64,000 nt of DNA, taken from the NCBI RefSeq assembly GCF_014647135.1, contig NZ_BMOP01000011.1:1-64000 (forward strand), written 5' to 3'. Shown one piece after another: positions 36,266-45,523 of this stretch; within the stretch, counting starts at the first letter, position 1; each line of letters begins with the position of its first letter. The translations under genes and the position numbers were made by a program. This DNA is from Shewanella xiamenensis (GTDB lineage Bacteria > Pseudomonadota > Gammaproteobacteria > Enterobacterales > Shewanellaceae). The notes beneath the pieces are model-generated. The model was not told the DNA's origin, made no database searches, and saw nothing but the letters and a program-made list of their open reading frames with translations.

Positions 36266-36591
36266 TCCCTACTTTTTCCCCAATTTTGGGAGGTATTATT
36301 AACGTTACTTTAGGAATGTCGCGTTAAGAATGAGACTGACGCGATCTCAGTTTTAAAATTAAAATAATGGTTAATTTATTCACAGATTTATATAGCGTAA
36401 GGTGTTTTTATCAATATCAGCTGTGACCAACGCAAGTTTAGCATTTTTTACCGAATGCCAACATATTGCAGCTCGCAGGGAAGATAAATAAAAAAAGACC
36501 TTGCCGGAAGGGGGAGAAGCAAGGCCTTTGGTTGAACTCTATTGATAGGGTGATATCAATCAACTTGAAGGTGCGAATCAGTTGTCTGGTT
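36266..36591. other. Intergenic region between prpF and the GGDEF/EAL gene
   Basis: 326 bases with no gene. It contains the terminator of the prp operon at the right side (36490-36526) and, further left, an AT-rich portion that should hold the leftward promoter of the signalling protein. No specific promoter hexamers were assigned. Confidence 0.5.
36490..36526 (-). terminator. Terminator of the prp operon
   Basis: GACCTTGC (36497-36504) pairs with GCAAGGCC (36519-36526), with one G-U pair, around a 14-nt loop. On the minus strand it runs into seven U (A-run 36490-36496). It lies about 65 bases past the prpF stop. Confidence 0.8.
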
Positions 36592-37785
36592 TTATACGGT
36601 GGGCACGCGTACAAAACCCTCCATCAGCACTCGGGCGCTGCGGCTCATAATGGCTTTAGTCACTGTCCATTCGCCGTTTTGTTGCATGGCCTGTGCGCCG
36701 ACGCGAAGGGTGCCTGAAGGATGGCCAAAACGTACCGCTTCCTTCTCACCACCGCCTGCCGCGAGATTGACTAAAGTGCCGGGAATCGCCGCCGCGGTAC
36801 CAATCGCTACGGCGGCCGTGCCCATCATGGCATGGTGTAGTTTGCCCATAGATAGGGCGCGTACCAGAAGATCGATCTCCTCCGCTGCAACTGCTTTGCC
36901 GCTGGATGACACATAGCTTTTGGGCTTAGCCACAAACGCTACCTTTGGCGTGTGTTGGCGTGCGGCCGCTTCATCAATATGTTTGATAAGCCCCATACGC
37001 AGTGCGCCATGGGCGCGAATAGTTTCAAACTTGGCAAGGGCAGCGTTATCGCTGTTGATATCGTCCTGCAGCTCAGTGCCTGTATAACCCAAGTCTTCGG
37101 CATTGATAAAAATGGTCGGGATACCCGCGTTAATCATGGTGGCATTAAAGCTGCCAATCCCGGGTACTTCGAGTACATCCACTAAATTACCCGTTGGGAA
37201 CATGCTGCCACCATCGCCGTCTTCGTCAGCGGCGGGGTTCATAAATTCGATCTGCACTTCGGCGGCGGGGAAGGTCACGCCATCGAGCTCAAAATCGCCA
37301 GTTTCTTGCACCATGCCATCGGTAATCGGCACATGGGCAATAATGGTTTTTGCAATATTGGCCTGCCAAATACGCACGGTGCAGATACCGTTTTGTGGAA
37401 TGCGATCAGCATCAATCAGCCCATTGCTAATAGCAAATGCGCCGACGGCGGCGGTCAAGTTGCCGCAATTACCGCTCCAATCCACAAAGGGTTTGTCGAT
37501 AGACACTTGGCCAAACAGATAGTCAACATCGTGGTCGACTTGGCTGCTTTTAGACAGAATAACCGTCTTGCTGGTGCTGGAAGTTGCGCCGCCCATACCA
37601 TCAATCTGTTTACCATAGGGGTCGGGGCTGCCAATGACGCGCAGCAGTAGTGCATCACGGGCTGGGCCGGATACTTGGGCTGCTTCGGGTAAATCTTGCA
37701 GGCGGAAAAATACCCCTTTACTGGTACCGCCGCGCATATAGGTTGCGGCTACTTTAATTTGGGGCGGGAAAAGATTCTTGCTCAT
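36592..37785 (-). CDS. prpF: PrpF, 2-methylaconitate cis-trans isomerase (AcnD accessory)
   Basis: 397 residues of the PrpF diaminopimelate-epimerase-like fold. It starts with VAATYMRGGTSKGVFFRLQDLP (quoted as AATYMRGGTSKGVFF) and has DPYGKQIDGMGGATSSTSK, DWSGNCGNLTAAVGAFAI and VNLAAGGGEKEAVRFGHPSG. The lysine of TSKG and the cysteine region NCGN correspond to the conserved active-site features. PrpF isomerises the AcnD product to cis-2-methylaconitate. Last gene of the operon, 86 bases after acnD. Confidence 0.95.
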   Translation of the reverse strand: MSKNLFPPQIKVAATYMRGGTSKGVFFRLQDLPEAAQVSGPARDALLLRVIGSPDPYGKQIDGMGGATSSTSKTVILSKSSQVDHDVDYLFGQVSIDKPFVDWSGNCGNLTAAVGAFAISNGLIDADRIPQNGICTVRIWQANIAKTIIAHVPITDGMVQETGDFELDGVTFPAAEVQIEFMNPAADEDGDGGSMFPTGNLVDVLEVPGIGSFNATMINAGIPTIFINAEDLGYTGTELQDDINSDNAALAKFETIRAHGALRMGLIKHIDEAAARQHTPKVAFVAKPKSYVSSSGKAVAAEEIDLLVRALSMGKLHHAMMGTAAVAIGTAAAIPGTLVNLAAGGGEKEAVRFGHPSGTLRVGAQAMQQNGEWTVTKAIMSRSARVLMEGFVRVPTV

Positions 37786-37871
37786 GCTATTAACTCCAAG
37801 GGGAATAGCGAAAAGGTTAGCGTTGATATAGGCGGCAAGCTTGTCGGCATTACCGCCTTTTAGCGCGAGCC

Positions 37872-40475
37872 TTACTTCAGATTCGACTCTAAAAAGTCCT
37901 GCGCAAAACGCTGTAGTACACCGCCAGCTTCATAGATTGATACTTCTTCGGCGGTATCTAAACGGCAAGTTACTGGCACTTCGACGCGCTCACCGTTTTT
38001 ACGGGTGATGATAACGGTGAGATCTGCACGTGGCGCGATATCACCAACAACATCAAACACCTCGGTGCCATCGATGCCATAGGTGGCGCGATTCTCGCCC
38101 GCTTTGAATTCAAGCGGTAACACGCCCATACCGACTAGGTTAGTGCGGTGAATCCGCTCGAAGCCTTCGGCGACAATGGCCTCAACGCCCGCTAAGCGCA
38201 CGCCCTTGGCCGCCCAGTCACGGGATGAACCCTGACCATAGTCGGCACCAGCGATAATGATCAGCGGCTGTTTGCGATCCATATAGGTTTCAATGGCTTC
38301 CCACATGCGGGTCACTTGGCCTTCTGGCTCGATACGCGCCAGTGAGCCTTGCTTCACCTTGCCATCGACTATCGCCATCTCGTTTTTGAGTTTAGGGTTG
38401 GCGAAGGTCGCGCGCTGGGCGGTTAAATGGTCGCCCCTGTGGGTCGCGTAGGAGTTAAAGTCTTCCTCTGGTAGGCCCATCTTGTGCAGGTATTCGCCCG
38501 CCGCGCTGTCCATCATAATCGCGTTCGATGGCGATAAATGGTCTGTGGTGATGTTGTCACCTAATACCGCGAGTGGACGCATGCCCTTGAGGGTGCGTTC
38601 ACCCGCTAATGCACCTTCCCAGTAAGGTGGGCGGCGGATATAGGTCGATTGTGGACGCCAGTCGTACAGTGGGCTGACTTTATCGCCATAGTCGACGCTC
38701 AGGTCGAACATTGGCTCGTAGACTTTGCGGAACTGCTCTGGCTTCACGCTTGCCGCAATCACAGCATCGATTTCGGCATCCGTTGGCCAAATATCGATTA
38801 AGCGCACTGGCTTGCCGTCTTTATCGTGGCCTAACACATCTTTCTCAATATCGAAACGAATGGTGCCCGCAATCGCATAGGCAACCACTAACGGTGGCGA
38901 TGCGAGGAAGGCTTGCTTAGCGTAAGGGTGAATACGGCCGTCGAAGTTACGGTTACCGGATAATACGGCGGTGGCGTAAAGATCGCGGTCGATCACTTCC
39001 TGCTGAATCATCGGGTCGAGTGCGCCGCTCATACCGTTACAGGTGGTGCAGGCAAAACCGACGATACCAAAGCCTAAGGACTCAAGCTCGGGTAATAGAT
39101 TGGCTTCTTCTAAATACAGTTGTACCGCCTTAGAGCCGGGGGCAAGTGAGGTTTTCACCCAAGGTTTACGGCTTAAGCCTTTGGCATTGGCGTTACGTGC
39201 CAGCAGGCCCGCCGCAATCACGTTGCGTGGGTTACTGGTGTTAGTGCAGCTAGTGATGGCCGCAATAATCACTGCGCCATCTGGCATTAAGCCTGGCTCG
39301 TTTTCAACCACGCCGCTGATGCCGCGCGCGGCCAACTCTGAAGTCGGAACGCGAGCATGGGGATTTGATGGGCCAGCAATGGTACGCACTACCGATGATA
39401 GATCAAAATGCAGGGTACGTGGGTACTCGGCCTGCTTGAGATCATCGCTCCACAAACCTGTGGTCTTGGCATAGGTTTCAACCAGCTTCACTTGCTCGTC
39501 GCTACGACCCGTCAGGGTTAAGTAGTCCAGTGTCTGTTGGTCGATATAGAACATGGCGGCGGTGGCGCCAAATTCTGGCGTCATGTTAGAGATAGTCGCG
39601 CGATCGCCAAGGGTTAAAGCCTCTGCGCCTTCGCCGAAGAACTCAAGGTAAGAAGAAACCACTTTTTCCTTACGCAGGAATTCGGTCAAGGCTAAAACGA
39701 TATCGGTAGCGGTGATGCCCGGCTGAGGTTTGCCTGTGAGCTCAACGCCGATAATGTCGGGTAGACGCATGTATGAGGCGCGGCCCAGCATCACGCTTTC
39801 GGCCTCAAGTCCACCCACACCGATAGCGATAACGCCCAGCGCATCTACGTGTGGTGTATGGCTGTCGGTGCCCACTAAGGTATCGGGGAAGGCCACGCCA
39901 TCACGGGCATGGACCACGGGTGACATACGCTCCAGGTTAATCTGGTGCATGATGCCGTTGCCCTGTGGGATCACATCGATGTTTTTAAACGCTTTTTGAG
40001 TCCAGTTGATAAAGTGGAATCTGTCTTCGTTGCGTCTGTCTTCTATGGCGCGGTTTTTCGCAAAGGCATCCTTATCGAAACCACCATATTCCACAGCTAG
40101 GGAATGGTCGACAATCAGCTGGGTCGGAACCACAGGGTTAACCTGCGCCGGATCGCCCCCCTTAGCGGCAATCGCATCACGCAGACCCGCTAAGTCTACC
40201 AGCGCGGTTTGCCCTAAAATATCGTGGCACACCACGCGGGCCGGGAACCATGGAAAATCCAGTTCCTGTTTTGATTCAATAATTTGTTTTAGTGAGGCGG
40301 TTAGCGCCTCTGGCTCGCAGCGACGCACTAAGTTTTCCGCTAACACACGCGAGGTGTAGGGTAGTTTAGCGTAGGCGCCGGGGCTGATGGCTTCAACGGC
40401 TTCACGGGTATCGAAATAGTCGAGTGCTGTGCCTGGTAAGGGCTTGCGATAGAGGCGATTCATAGCTGTGGTCAT
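37872..40475 (-). CDS. acnD: AcnD, Fe/S-dependent 2-methylisocitrate dehydratase
   Basis: 867 residues from the ATG that opens MTTAMNRLYRKPLPG; the open frame extends 17 codons further but lacks homology there. Aconitase family: VCHDILGQTALVDLAG, VGTDSHTPHVDALG, the first cluster cysteine in AAITSCTNTSNP and the pair in GFACTTCNGMSG, and the C-terminal swivel domain GADYGQGSSRDWAAKG. Together with PrpF it replaces PrpD in the methylcitrate cycle, converting 2-methylcitrate to 2-methylaconitate. It carries a [4Fe-4S] cluster and so should be sensitive to oxidants. Confidence 0.96.
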   Translation of the reverse strand: MTTAMNRLYRKPLPGTALDYFDTREAVEAISPGAYAKLPYTSRVLAENLVRRCEPEALTASLKQIIESKQELDFPWFPARVVCHDILGQTALVDLAGLRDAIAAKGGDPAQVNPVVPTQLIVDHSLAVEYGGFDKDAFAKNRAIEDRRNEDRFHFINWTQKAFKNIDVIPQGNGIMHQINLERMSPVVHARDGVAFPDTLVGTDSHTPHVDALGVIAIGVGGLEAESVMLGRASYMRLPDIIGVELTGKPQPGITATDIVLALTEFLRKEKVVSSYLEFFGEGAEALTLGDRATISNMTPEFGATAAMFYIDQQTLDYLTLTGRSDEQVKLVETYAKTTGLWSDDLKQAEYPRTLHFDLSSVVRTIAGPSNPHARVPTSELAARGISGVVENEPGLMPDGAVIIAAITSCTNTSNPRNVIAAGLLARNANAKGLSRKPWVKTSLAPGSKAVQLYLEEANLLPELESLGFGIVGFACTTCNGMSGALDPMIQQEVIDRDLYATAVLSGNRNFDGRIHPYAKQAFLASPPLVVAYAIAGTIRFDIEKDVLGHDKDGKPVRLIDIWPTDAEIDAVIAASVKPEQFRKVYEPMFDLSVDYGDKVSPLYDWRPQSTYIRRPPYWEGALAGERTLKGMRPLAVLGDNITTDHLSPSNAIMMDSAAGEYLHKMGLPEEDFNSYATHRGDHLTAQRATFANPKLKNEMAIVDGKVKQGSLARIEPEGQVTRMWEAIETYMDRKQPLIIIAGADYGQGSSRDWAAKGVRLAGVEAIVAEGFERIHRTNLVGMGVLPLEFKAGENRATYGIDGTEVFDVVGDIAPRADLTVIITRKNGERVEVPVTCRLDTAEEVSIYEAGGVLQRFAQDFLESNLK

Positions 40476-40613
40476 AGTGGTAATGTCCGTACCTATTTGT
40501 ACTTCGGTGGCCGCTATCGCAGCCACATAGGGTAAATTCGGCTCTTTTATTAAGGCGTTAGACCTAAAGAGCTCATGCGGAACTGACGCTTAGCGCCAGT
40601 TCCTGTTGTGTTA

Positions 40614-41741
40614 TTAACGCTCTGCAATCGGCACGACTTTACGTAGCGCTACACCCACATAGTCGGCACTTGGACGAATAATGCGGTTGTTTGAACGCTG
40701 CTCCATCACATGTGCTGCCCAACCCGTTACCCGTGAACAAACGAAGATCGGGGTAAACAGCTTGGTTGGAATGCCCATGAAGTGGTAAGCACTGGCATGG
40801 AAGAAGTCGGCGTTACAGAAGAGTTTTTTCTGTTCCCACATCAGGGCTTCACAGGCGACCGATACGCGGTAGAGGCGATCATCGCCATAATCTGTGGCCA
40901 GTTTTTCTGACCATTCTTTGATGATGGCGTTACGAGGATCTGAATCTCGGTAGATGGCGTGACCAAAGCCCATAATCTTTTCTTTGCGCTCGAGTTTACC
41001 CATGAGCACATCGCGGGCATCGGCTTCGTCTTTCATATCTTGAATGAGTTCCATCGCCGCTTCGTTAGCGCCGCCGTGTAGCGGACCACGCAGTGAGCCG
41101 ATAGCACCAGTGACGCAGGAATGCATGTCCGACAGGGTCGATGCACACACACGGGCGGTAAAGGTTGAAGCGTTAAACTCATGCTCTGCATACAGAATTA
41201 ATGATACGTCCATTACCTTAGCGTGCAGCGCCGATGGCGCTTTGCCGTGCAGCAGGTGCAGGAAGTGAGCACCGATTTGCTCATCATTGGTTTCGGTTTC
41301 GATGCGTACACCATCGTGGCTAAAGCGATACCAGTAGCAGATGATCGATGGGAAGGCCGCCAGTAAACGGTCGGCAATTTGGCTTTGCTCGCTAAAGCTG
41401 TGCTCGGCTTCGAGGTTACCCAGCATAGAGCAACCGGTACGCATGACATCCATTGGGTGGGCGTCGGCAGGGATACGCTCTAATACTTCTTTTAATGCCT
41501 GTGGCAGGCCGCGCATGCCCTTAAGTTTGGTCTTGTAAGCTTCGAGTTGTGCTGTGGTTGGCAGCTCACCGTAGAGAATGAGGTGTGCGACTTCTTCGAA
41601 GGTGGCGTTTTCGGCCAAGTCCTTCACATCGTAACCGCGATAGGTCAGGCCGCTGCCCGATACACCTACGGTACTTAATGCGGTCTCACCCGCGCTCTGG
41701 CCACGTAATCCTGCACCACTTAATTTTTTTGCGTCTGACAT
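40614..41741 (-). CDS. prpC: 2-methylcitrate synthase PrpC
   Basis: 375 residues, citrate-synthase fold of the methylcitrate type. It has GLRGQSAGETALSTVG near the N-terminus, then LTYRGYDVKDLA, AEHEFNASTFTARVCAST, GSLRGPLHGGANEAAMEL (active-site His) and IMGFGHAIYRDSDPRN (second His). It condenses propionyl-CoA with oxaloacetate. The gap to acnD is about 140 bases and to prpB about 230 bases, longer than usual within one operon. Confidence 0.95.
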   Translation of the reverse strand: MSDAKKLSGAGLRGQSAGETALSTVGVSGSGLTYRGYDVKDLAENATFEEVAHLILYGELPTTAQLEAYKTKLKGMRGLPQALKEVLERIPADAHPMDVMRTGCSMLGNLEAEHSFSEQSQIADRLLAAFPSIICYWYRFSHDGVRIETETNDEQIGAHFLHLLHGKAPSALHAKVMDVSLILYAEHEFNASTFTARVCASTLSDMHSCVTGAIGSLRGPLHGGANEAAMELIQDMKDEADARDVLMGKLERKEKIMGFGHAIYRDSDPRNAIIKEWSEKLATDYGDDRLYRVSVACEALMWEQKKLFCNADFFHASAYHFMGIPTKLFTPIFVCSRVTGWAAHVMEQRSNNRIIRPSADYVGVALRKVVPIAER

Positions 41742-41974
41742 AATCCTTCCCTTCCGTTAACGCTATGGTTATTGCAGACAGGCTCAATATTGGCCGTCTA
41801 CCTTTTTGGTTAAAGCTGCATAATGTTGGCGAAATACTCGTTTCGACCTTATGTAGGGTTGCAGCGTGTCGGTGATGCGTGAGCCGTTATTTGAGGTCGC
41901 GGCTCGCGCATCTGGGTATCAGTAACAACGCGAAGCCTAAGCTTCTACTGACGTCCATGGTCTGTACTTATCTT
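41742..41974 (-). other. prpB-prpC spacer with small hairpins
   Basis: 233-base gap within the prp operon. It holds two short stems: GAGCCG (41881-41886) with CGGCTC (41900-41905), and GAAGC (41932-41936) with GCTTC (41941-41945). No gene or operator was recognised. The stems may shape mRNA stability after prpB. Confidence 0.4.
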
Positions 41975-42853
41975 TTACTTATCTTGGCTAAACAATTGAT
42001 CTAACTTGTCTTCAAAGGCGTGGTAGCCCAAGTACTTATACAGATCCGCACGGGTCTGCATAGTGTCTAATACATTGCGTTGATGACCATCATTCATCAG
42101 CGCTTGCATCACTTTCAGTGCGGCTTGGTTAGCGGCGCGGAAAGTGCCGAGTGGGTAAAGCACCATGTCGGCGCCCGCTGCGGCAAGTTCTTCTTTGTTG
42201 AACAATTGGGTTTGGCCAAATTCGGTCATGTTCGCCAGGATTGGTGCGTTAACCTGAGCCTTGAAGTGACGGTATTGGTCCAGCTCAGTTAAGGCTTCGG
42301 CGAAAATCATGTCGGCACCCGCGGCGATATAGGCTTTTGCACGTTCGATACCCGCTTCTAAACCTTCAACGGCAACCGCATCGGTGCGCGCCATGATCAC
42401 AAAGTTAGGATCGGTACGGGCATCGACGGCGGCCTTGATACGGTCAACCATTTCCTCTGTGCTAACGACCGCTTTGTTGGGTCTGTGGCCACAACGCTTT
42501 TGTGACACTTGGTCTTCCATGTGCACGGCGGCAACACCTGCTTTTTCAAATTCTTTAATTGTTCGGGCGATGTTGAAAGCGCCGCCCCAACCTGTGTCGA
42601 TATCAACCAGCAGTGGCAGTTGGGTTGCAGAGGTGATACGGCCAGCATCGATCAGCACGTCGTTCATCGAGGTCATGCCTAAATCCGGTAAACCGTAGGA
42701 GGCGTTCGCTACACCCGCGCCCGACAGATACAGGGCTTGGAAACCCGTTTGCTCCGCCATCAGGGCGAAATAGGCATTGGTGGTGCCGACGATTTGCAGC
42801 GGTTTTGAGTTAGCAAGAGCTTGGCGAAAACGTAATCCTGCGCTTTGGGTCAT
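41975..42853 (-). CDS. prpB: 2-methylisocitrate lyase PrpB
   Basis: 292 residues of the isocitrate-lyase/PEP-mutase superfamily. It shows [51 protein letters not shown] with the catalytic KRCGH (KKCGH in many relatives), [13 protein letters not shown] and [10 protein letters not shown]. It cleaves 2-methylisocitrate to pyruvate and succinate, the final step of the cycle. First enzyme gene after the regulator, separated from it by 67 bases. Confidence 0.96.
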   Translation of the reverse strand: MTQSAGLRFRQALANSKPLQIVGTTNAYFALMAEQTGFQALYLSGAGVANASYGLPDLGMTSMNDVLIDAGRITSATQLPLLVDIDTGWGGAFNIARTIKEFEKAGVAAVHMEDQVSQKRCGHRPNKAVVSTEEMVDRIKAAVDARTDPNFVIMARTDAVAVEGLEAGIERAKAYIAAGADMIFAEALTELDQYRHFKAQVNAPILANMTEFGQTQLFNKEELAAAGADMVLYPLGTFRAANQAALKVMQALMNDGHQRNVLDTMQTRADLYKYLGYHAFEDKLDQLFSQDK

Positions 42854-42920
42854 GGTCTTGTCCTTATCCTATTAAAAAGTACTGAATGATCAGTATTCGA
42901 TGCTTATGGGCCGCAACGCC

Positions 42921-43718
42921 TTAGTTAATATTGGCTAAGGTTTCTTTCGCGGCGGCGTTAGCTTGTAATTCAATCAAGCGTAATTCGGTATTTTTACGGC
43001 CTTGCTCAATATGGCGACGCATCAACAGGCTAGCGAGTTCACCATCACGCTGGGCGATGGCTTCGACTATGCGTCTGTGTTCGGCAATGGCTTTTACTGG
43101 GCGGTTCTTATTGGTGCACTGATAGCGATACATCCGCAGCAGATGATAAAGCCCGCCAATTAAGGTTTCTTGCAGATGTTTATTGCCGCTGGCTTGGATT
43201 ATTTGATAGTGGAAGTCGACATCGCCTTCCTCTTGAAAATAGGTATCGCCATTGGCCAGCGCGGTTTCTTGCACGGCGAGCAGGTCTTGCAACTTCGCCA
43301 GCTGTTCTGGGGTAATGCGGCTAGCGGCGAGTTCGCAGGCCATACCTTCGAGCACGCTACGTAATTGATATAAATCGTTTAACTCGCTCACTGTGAGTTG
43401 AGCAACACGGGCACCCACATGGGGCGCGCGGACAACGAGACGTTGTCTTTCTAAGGTTTGCAGCGCTTCACGGGTCGGGCCTCGGCTGATGCCATATTTT
43501 TCGGCGAGGGCTTGCTCGTTGATCTTACTGCCTGCAGGCAGTTCACCCTTGATGATGCTGGTTTGTATTTGCACCAAAATTTGATCGGCTAAGGTGGTCG
43601 ACGATTTTTCGCTGGCGAGGGATTTCACTTTATTCGTTGGGCTCGTCGAGGCATGGGCCACTGAGCTTTGGGTGTCATCTATGGGGAATATGGTCTCTTG
43701 CTTCAACATACTGCGCAT
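42921..43718 (-). CDS. prpR: GntR-family (FCD) regulator of the prp operon
   Basis: 265 residues from the ATG at 43718; an ATG three codons further in (43709) is equally possible. The frame is open up to 43769, but the promoter and an operator lie in that part. Winged HTH (ADQILVQIQTSIIKGELPAG, KINEQALAEKYGISRGPTRE) is followed by a C-terminal FCD ligand domain (YQLRSVLEGMACELAA; FHYQIIQASGNKHL). It is the likely propionate-pathway regulator of Shewanella (PrpR of the GntR type, unlike the sigma-54 PrpR of enterics), probably binding 2-methylcitrate or a related acid. It is the first gene of the operon and appears autoregulated. Confidence 0.85.
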   Translation of the reverse strand: MRSMLKQETIFPIDDTQSSVAHASTSPTNKVKSLASEKSSTTLADQILVQIQTSIIKGELPAGSKINEQALAEKYGISRGPTREALQTLERQRLVVRAPHVGARVAQLTVSELNDLYQLRSVLEGMACELAASRITPEQLAKLQDLLAVQETALANGDTYFQEEGDVDFHYQIIQASGNKHLQETLIGGLYHLLRMYRYQCTNKNRPVKAIAEHRRIVEAIAQRDGELASLLMRRHIEQGRKNTELRLIELQANAAAKETLANIN

Positions 43719-43735
43719 CACTCGTTGATTGCTGG

Positions 43736-43747
43736 ATTGTCGACAAT
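43736..43747. promoter_or_regulatory. PrpR operator 1 at the transcription start
   Basis: Perfect 12-bp palindrome ATTGTCGACAAT. It begins six bases after the proposed -10 on the minus strand and covers the expected start point, 17 bases upstream of the chosen start codon. Binding here would block initiation. Confidence 0.75.
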
Positions 43748-43753
43748 GGGTAA

Positions 43754-43782
43754 AAAATAGTCCTGTCAAATGCCATTGTCAA
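43754..43782 (-). promoter_or_regulatory. Sigma-70 promoter of the prp operon
   Basis: On the minus strand TTGACA (43777-43782) is followed by a 17-base spacer and TATTTT (43754-43759). The -35 box is embedded in operator 2 and the start region in operator 1. A consensus -35 and ideal spacing give good support. Confidence 0.7.
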
Positions 43783-43786
43783 CAAT
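43775..43786. promoter_or_regulatory. PrpR operator 2 overlapping the -35 box
   Basis: ATTGTCAACAAT, a one-base variant of operator 1, spaced 39 bases centre to centre from it. It contains the -35 hexamer, so occupancy would exclude RNA polymerase. Confidence 0.7.
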
Positions 43787-43905
43787 ATGTTTACTTAGAC
43801 GTAAGTCTATACTTCTGGCGTTTTGATTTTTAGCTGATGTATTTGTTGGTTATTTTGTATTTAATTTGATTTTGATAATTTTATCTTCTCTATTTTTTAA
43901 TTGGT

Positions 43906-43919
43906 AATTGTCGACAATT
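43906..43919. promoter_or_regulatory. PrpR operator 3, upstream copy
   Basis: Perfect 14-bp palindrome AATTGTCGACAATT containing the operator-1 core. It lies about 130 bases upstream of operator 2 and 122 bases before the DUF523 gene on the other strand. It could serve DNA looping or control of the divergent gene. Confidence 0.7.
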
Positions 43920-44041
43920 TTGGTGTCGAGTGATGTCAGATGGTGCGATCAAGCACAGCTTTTACCCCATTGCGACTTATTGAGTACAATGCAGAGGAAG
44001 TATTGGTCGGCACTCACAGGGTGAAGGTATAGAGGGGCAAG

Positions 44042-44506
44042 ATGGAGAAAATCCTCATTAGCAGTTGTTTGCTTGGGCAGGCGGTGCGTTATGACGGCGG
44101 TCATAATCTGCTGCAAGACGAGTGGATGCAGCGATGGCAGCGAGAAGGGCGGATAGTGGCGTTTTGTCCTGAATGCGCGGGCGGATTACCCACACCAAGG
44201 CCTGCGGCCGAGCGTGTTGGCGATCTAGTGCTAACAGCGCAGGGTGAAGATGTAACAGCGGCTTTTAGGTTGGGAGCACAAAAGGCGCTTGCTTTGGCTC
44301 AGGAGCAAGGCATTAAGATAGCGATTTTAAAGGCGCGTAGTCCTTCCTGTGGTAATCAGCACATTTATGATGGCAGTTTCAGTAAGCATTTAATTGCAGG
44401 GCGGGGAATGACGGCCGAACTTCTGCTGGCGGCAGGTATGAGTGTGTTTAATGAAACGGAATTAGCAGAAGCGGCAATGAGGCTGGCACAGCTAGAAGTG
44501 GAATAA
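44042..44506 (+). CDS. DUF523 domain protein (YbbK-like)
   Basis: 154 residues. KILISSCLLGQAVRYDGGHNL, quoted as ISSCLLGQAVRYDGG, then FCPECAGGLPTPRPAAE and AILKARSPSCGNQHIYDG are the DUF523 motifs, with four conserved cysteines that suggest a metal or Fe-S site. Function unknown; in some genomes fused to DUF1722. It is divergent from prpR and shares the control region containing operator 3. Confidence 0.87.
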   Translation: MEKILISSCLLGQAVRYDGGHNLLQDEWMQRWQREGRIVAFCPECAGGLPTPRPAAERVGDLVLTAQGEDVTAAFRLGAQKALALAQEQGIKIAILKARSPSCGNQHIYDGSFSKHLIAGRGMTAELLLAAGMSVFNETELAEAAMRLAQLEVE

Positions 44507-44531
44507 GCGGGCTAGGTAAGCCTAACCCGCT
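44506..44531 (+). terminator. Hairpin overlapping the DUF523 stop
   Basis: AGCGGG-C-TAGG pairs with CCTA-A-CCCGCT around TAAG, with one mismatch. It begins at the last base of the stop codon. No U-run follows, so it may be only a partial terminator between convergent genes. Confidence 0.4.
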
Positions 44532-44574
44532 ATCGACTCACATACGTTAGTGAAGCTGCATTCGTTAATCTGTA

Positions 44575-45516
44575 TTAGTGAAGCTGTGTGTGGGTGCTGG
44601 TGGCACTATCTGTTAGCTGCTGATGTTGCTGCAAGAGTGCAGCAATTTGATCATCTTTTTCCGCCCAAACTTGGTTTAACCAACGCTGAAACTCGACCCG
44701 ATATTCCGATTCTGAAAAGTAGCGAGTAGCGTCGACCTGCGGTACTGGCAAGGCTCGCACCCGTACAATAATCTTGCGTACTTTGCCGTTCATTACGCCA
44801 AATAACACATCGTCTGGCGCATCCGGATACACTACCGTCACATCCAGTAGGTTAGTAAATTGCTCACCCATGGCGGAAAGTGTAAAGGCAATACCACCTG
44901 CTTTAGGCCGGAGTAAATGACGGTAAGGTGAATCTTGGCGCTGACGCTTATCTTCGGTAAAGCGGCTGCCCTCAACGTAGTTGATAATTGATGTGGGCAT
45001 ATTTTTAAACTTCTCACAGGCACGGCGAGTGGTGGCTAAATCTTTACCCTTAAGTTTCGGATTTTTCTTGAGTTTTGCCGGGCTGGTTCTGTCCATAAAA
45101 GGCATGTCGAGCGCCCAGCAACCTAGGCCCATAATAGGGACATAGATCAGCTCTTTTTTGAGGAAGAATTTCAACATGGGGATATGGTTACGCAGCAGGT
45201 AAGTCTGCGCGGCAATATCAAAGCCACTGAGGTGGTTACTGATTAGCAAGTACCAGCTGTTTTTATTGAGCCCTTCAAGTCCTTCAACATCCCACTCGAT
45301 TTTGGCAATCAAATACAAAATGCCACCATTGCAGGTTGCCCATGCCCACATAAAACGATTCATCAGTCCGGTCACTGCATTGCGTGCGCCTTGAGCTGGC
45401 ATCAACATTTTCACTAAACCACCAAGGCAAACCAAGGTTCCCCAAAGGGCGGTGTTAATGATCAGCAGGCTCAGACTGAGAATAAACAGCACTGGGCCGG
45501 GGAGAAAATTCAACAT
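44575..45516 (-). CDS. Acyltransferase (PlsC/LPLAT family, YihG-like), second of a pair
   Basis: 313 residues with one or two N-terminal transmembrane segments. The acyltransferase motifs are ISNHLSGFDIAAQ (HxxxxD), FLKKELIYVPIMGLGCWALD, NYVEGSRFTEDKR and KAGGIAFTLSAMG. The YihG/LPLAT group acylates lysophospholipids at the inner membrane. It is a paralog of the gene immediately upstream (7-base gap), clearly a tandem duplication with co-transcription. Confidence 0.88.
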   Translation of the reverse strand: MLNFLPGPVLFILSLSLLIINTALWGTLVCLGGLVKMLMPAQGARNAVTGLMNRFMWAWATCNGGILYLIAKIEWDVEGLEGLNKNSWYLLISNHLSGFDIAAQTYLLRNHIPMLKFFLKKELIYVPIMGLGCWALDMPFMDRTSPAKLKKNPKLKGKDLATTRRACEKFKNMPTSIINYVEGSRFTEDKRQRQDSPYRHLLRPKAGGIAFTLSAMGEQFTNLLDVTVVYPDAPDDVLFGVMNGKVRKIIVRVRALPVPQVDATRYFSESEYRVEFQRWLNQVWAEKDDQIAALLQQHQQLTDSATSTHTQLH

Positions 45517-45523
45517 AGAGGTT

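Noticed and set aside
39043..39474. 143-codon plus-strand frame opposite acnD
   Set aside because: It is a shadow of the GC-biased acnD codons; the acnD frame carries the conserved cluster cysteines.
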